DNA of 9,119 nucleotides from JBEVMS01 sp040508515 (GTDB lineage: Bacteria; Pseudomonadota; Gammaproteobacteria; Xanthomonadales; Rhodanobacteraceae), in the NCBI GenBank assembly GCA_040508515.1, contig JBEVMS010000095.1, forward strand, positions 1 through 9,119, read 5' to 3'. A program made the position numbers and the translations under genes. A model generated the notes under the pieces. That model saw only the letters and a list, made by a program, of their open reading frames with translations. It made no database searches and was not told the DNA's origin. Shown piece by piece: positions 8,073 through 9,119 of the stretch (its first letter is position 1; each line of letters begins with the position of its first letter).

Positions 8073-8076
8073 CTCC
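8073..8076 (-). promoter_or_regulatory. Ribosome binding site of the DUF2845-like gene
   Basis: GGAG on the minus strand, 6 bases before ATG 8066. It decides this start over ATG 8078, which overlaps the motif. Confidence 0.65.
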
Positions 8077-8105
8077 ATGGGTGAATACGTGGCTGGCGCC
8101 TGACG

Positions 8106-8134
8106 TTTCTAAACCCTGTGCGCGGACAAAACAA
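8106..8134 (-). promoter_or_regulatory. Candidate sigma-70 promoter of the DUF2845-like gene
   Basis: On the minus strand TTGTTT (8134-8129) and TAGAAA (8111-8106) are separated by exactly 17 bp, matching three and four of six consensus bases. Transcription would start near 8099, giving a leader of about 33 bases. This suggests the small gene can be expressed apart from the upstream minus-strand gene. Confidence 0.4.
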
Positions 8135-8144
8135 GTGCGCTGCC

Positions 8145-8588
8145 CTAGCGGGGTGACCGCTCCAGACTGTGCATATCCAGATGAATGCCATGCAGCCGCG
8201 ACAGTTGTCGGCGCAGAATCTGCGCGGCATCGGGCGTTACGCAAGGGATACGCCGCTCGATCAGTTTTAACAGCGCGCCCTCGCTGCGCAGCAGGCGATG
8301 GATCCATCGCCGATCGTGCTGCCCTGCGCGCAACTGGTCCCAGTGCGCCAGCGTCCAGCGACGCAGCGCACCAAACGGTGTGCCGTGACGGGCCGGCACA
8401 TGACCGCTGCAGCGCACCTGCAGTTGCAGTTCACCGATCATCGCATTGAGGCTGTCGGCGCTTTCGTGCAGCACCACTTGCAGGCCAGGCTCGGTCACCT
8501 CGGCCGCCGCGCAACGGTAGAGCTCGCGGTCATCGATCCCATGACGGATAAAGTCGTTGTATAACCGATAAGGTACTGCGGGCGACAC
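8145..8588 (-). CDS. PA2169/DUF2383-like four-helix-bundle protein
   Basis: A 147-residue soluble protein with no signal peptide. The sequence looks all-helical: a first helix with LYNDFIRHGIDDRELYRCAA, a second rich in Glu/Leu/Gln (ESADSLNAMIGELQLQV), a linker with HGTPFGALRRW, a third helix around WIHRLLRSEGALLKLIE, and a fourth ending RQLSRLHGIHLDMHSLE. Length and helix order fit the PA2169 family, a ferritin-like or rubrerythrin-like bundle that I know mainly as 'stress-related, function unknown'. The copy is divergent and does not show an obvious full di-iron E-xx-H ligand set. Start is GTG 8588, supported by AGGAG 7 bases upstream; there is no nearby in-frame ATG. Stop is TAG at 8145-8147. 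It is 78 bp upstream of the DUF2845-like gene on the same strand. Confidence 0.65.
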   Translation of the reverse strand: MSPAVPYRLYNDFIRHGIDDRELYRCAAAEVTEPGLQVVLHESADSLNAMIGELQLQVRCSGHVPARHGTPFGALRRWTLAHWDQLRAGQHDRRWIHRLLRSEGALLKLIERRIPCVTPDAAQILRRQLSRLHGIHLDMHSLERSPR

Positions 8589-8595
8589 GTCGATT

Positions 8596-8600
8596 CTCCT
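8596..8600 (-). promoter_or_regulatory. Ribosome binding site supporting a GTG start
   Basis: AGGAG on the minus strand, 7 bases before GTG 8588. It is the main reason for accepting GTG as the start of the PA2169-like gene. Confidence 0.7.
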
Positions 8601-8647
8601 GGCGCAGCCGGAACGTGCGCCATGCTGCGGCGGCGCGTCTTAGCGCG

Positions 8648-8657
8648 GGGTTAACCC
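8648..8657. promoter_or_regulatory. Palindrome GGGTTAACCC upstream of the PA2169-like gene
   Basis: A perfect 10-bp palindrome in the 108-bp gap between two minus-strand genes. It sits inside the 16-bp spacer of a very weak promoter-like pair on the minus strand: TTTGCC at 8664-8659 and TAAGAC at 8642-8637, each three of six consensus bases. An operator role is possible but poorly supported. Confidence 0.2.
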
Positions 8658-8696
8658 GGGCAAATCATTCCATCACCGCTCAGCCAGCGTTGGCTT

Positions 8697-9119
8697 TCAC
8701 GAATCCACCGACAGCAGATTCAGTGGTCGCCCGTCGGCATCGCGCACGTCCGACTGCAGCTCGTAGAGCTGATGCACCGCCGGACACAGTGCCTGCACCT
8801 GCGGGCGCAAGGCCTGCATCCGTTGCACCAGGCGCGGACGCAACTGACTGATCAGATCCGTTGCCTGATCGCGCAGTTCGGCGGCCTGCTGAAGATCGCC
8901 ACTCATCGCCGCCTGCAACGCCTGCTGACCCAGGTCGCCGGCCACCAGCGGCGCGATATCACCGATCATCTGGTTGGCGTATTGCTCGAACGCCTGACCC
9001 TGCCAGTCGTGAGTGCTGTTGCTGCGATCGATGCGTTGCTTCAACGCGCTGGCATCCGCCGCCAGCCGCTGTTGGAGGTCGGCGCGGGTGGCCTCGGACA
9101 AATGCAGGTTGGCGCTTTC
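8697..9119 (-). CDS. Probable DUF2884 (YggN-like) protein, N-terminus cut by window edge
   Basis: The last 140 residues of a protein whose frame is open to the right edge (first visible residues ESANLHLSEATRADLQQRL). The only candidate start inside the window, a TTG at 9101, lacks a convincing ribosome binding site, so the gene most likely begins outside. The visible part is helical and rich in Gln, Leu and Ala, and ends with a helix containing LRPQVQALCPAVHQLYELQSDV followed by a short polar tail. A C-terminal helix with a single Cys before a leucine-rich stretch recalls periplasmic DUF2884/YggN proteins (FGKDVCSRVVTLE in the E. coli member, from memory). The match is partial and rests on pattern recognition. 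Stop is TGA at 8697-8699. A 5-bp hairpin AGCCA/TGGCT (8682-8695) follows the stop but has no T-run. Confidence 0.5.
   Translation of the reverse strand, partial: ESANLHLSEATRADLQQRLAADASALKQRIDRSNSTHDWQGQAFEQYANQMIGDIAPLVAGDLGQQALQAAMSGDLQQAAELRDQATDLISQLRPRLVQRMQALRPQVQALCPAVHQLYELQSDVRDADGRPLNLLSVDS

Noticed and set aside
8067..8078. Possible ATG start of the DUF2845-like gene at 8078.
   Set aside because: No ribosome binding site precedes it, whereas ATG 8066 has GGAG at 6 bases and begins a standard signal peptide.
8682..8695. AGCCA-GCGT-TGGCT hairpin after the rightmost gene as a terminator.
   Set aside because: The stem has only five base pairs and no T-tract follows on the minus strand.
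9099..9101. TTG at 9101 as start of the rightmost gene.
   Set aside because: The frame continues open to the window edge and no Shine-Dalgarno is seen; the gene most likely starts beyond 9119.

Overview
The window is GC-rich chromosomal DNA with long, well-filled reading frames and little intergenic space. The gene content fits a gammaproteobacterium of the Lysobacterales (Xanthomonadaceae or Rhodanobacteraceae). The pointers are a dihydrolipoamide dehydrogenase with an N-terminal lipoyl domain, a two-lipoyl-domain E2 next to it, an ABC-2 permease fused to an M1 peptidase, and small DUF2845-like, PA2169-like and DUF2884-like genes. This placement is inferred from remembered family distribution, not from a search.

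Layout. Positions 1-2961 on the minus strand hold two pyruvate dehydrogenase complex genes: aceF (E2, 1249-2961), then, 205 bp downstream, lpdA (E3, start at 1043, running off the left edge). The gap between them carries a REP-like perfect hairpin. A 226 bp divergent region (2962-3187) separates aceF from a plus-strand pair: an ABC ATPase (3188-4072) and a 1193-residue ABC-2 permease/M1 metallopeptidase fusion (4119-7700). The right end returns to the minus strand with three small genes: a secreted DUF2845-like protein (7797-8066), a PA2169/DUF2383-like four-helix-bundle protein with a GTG start (8145-8588), and the C-terminal part of a probable DUF2884/YggN-like protein (8697-9119, entering from the right edge).

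How the genes work together. AceF and LpdA are two of the three catalytic subunits that convert pyruvate to acetyl-CoA; the E1 gene aceE is not directly upstream of aceF. The ATPase and the fusion protein should form one membrane machine. The fusion contains two complete ABC-2 permease units in tandem, then a final membrane helix that would place the zinc peptidase in the periplasm. This pair is the most interesting part of the window. Its peptidase lacks a recognisable GxMEN motif and has zinc-ligand spacing one residue longer than classical M1 enzymes. Its substrate is unknown.

No tRNA, rRNA, CRISPR array, insertion sequence or phage gene was seen, and no stretch of 300 bases or more lacks a gene.
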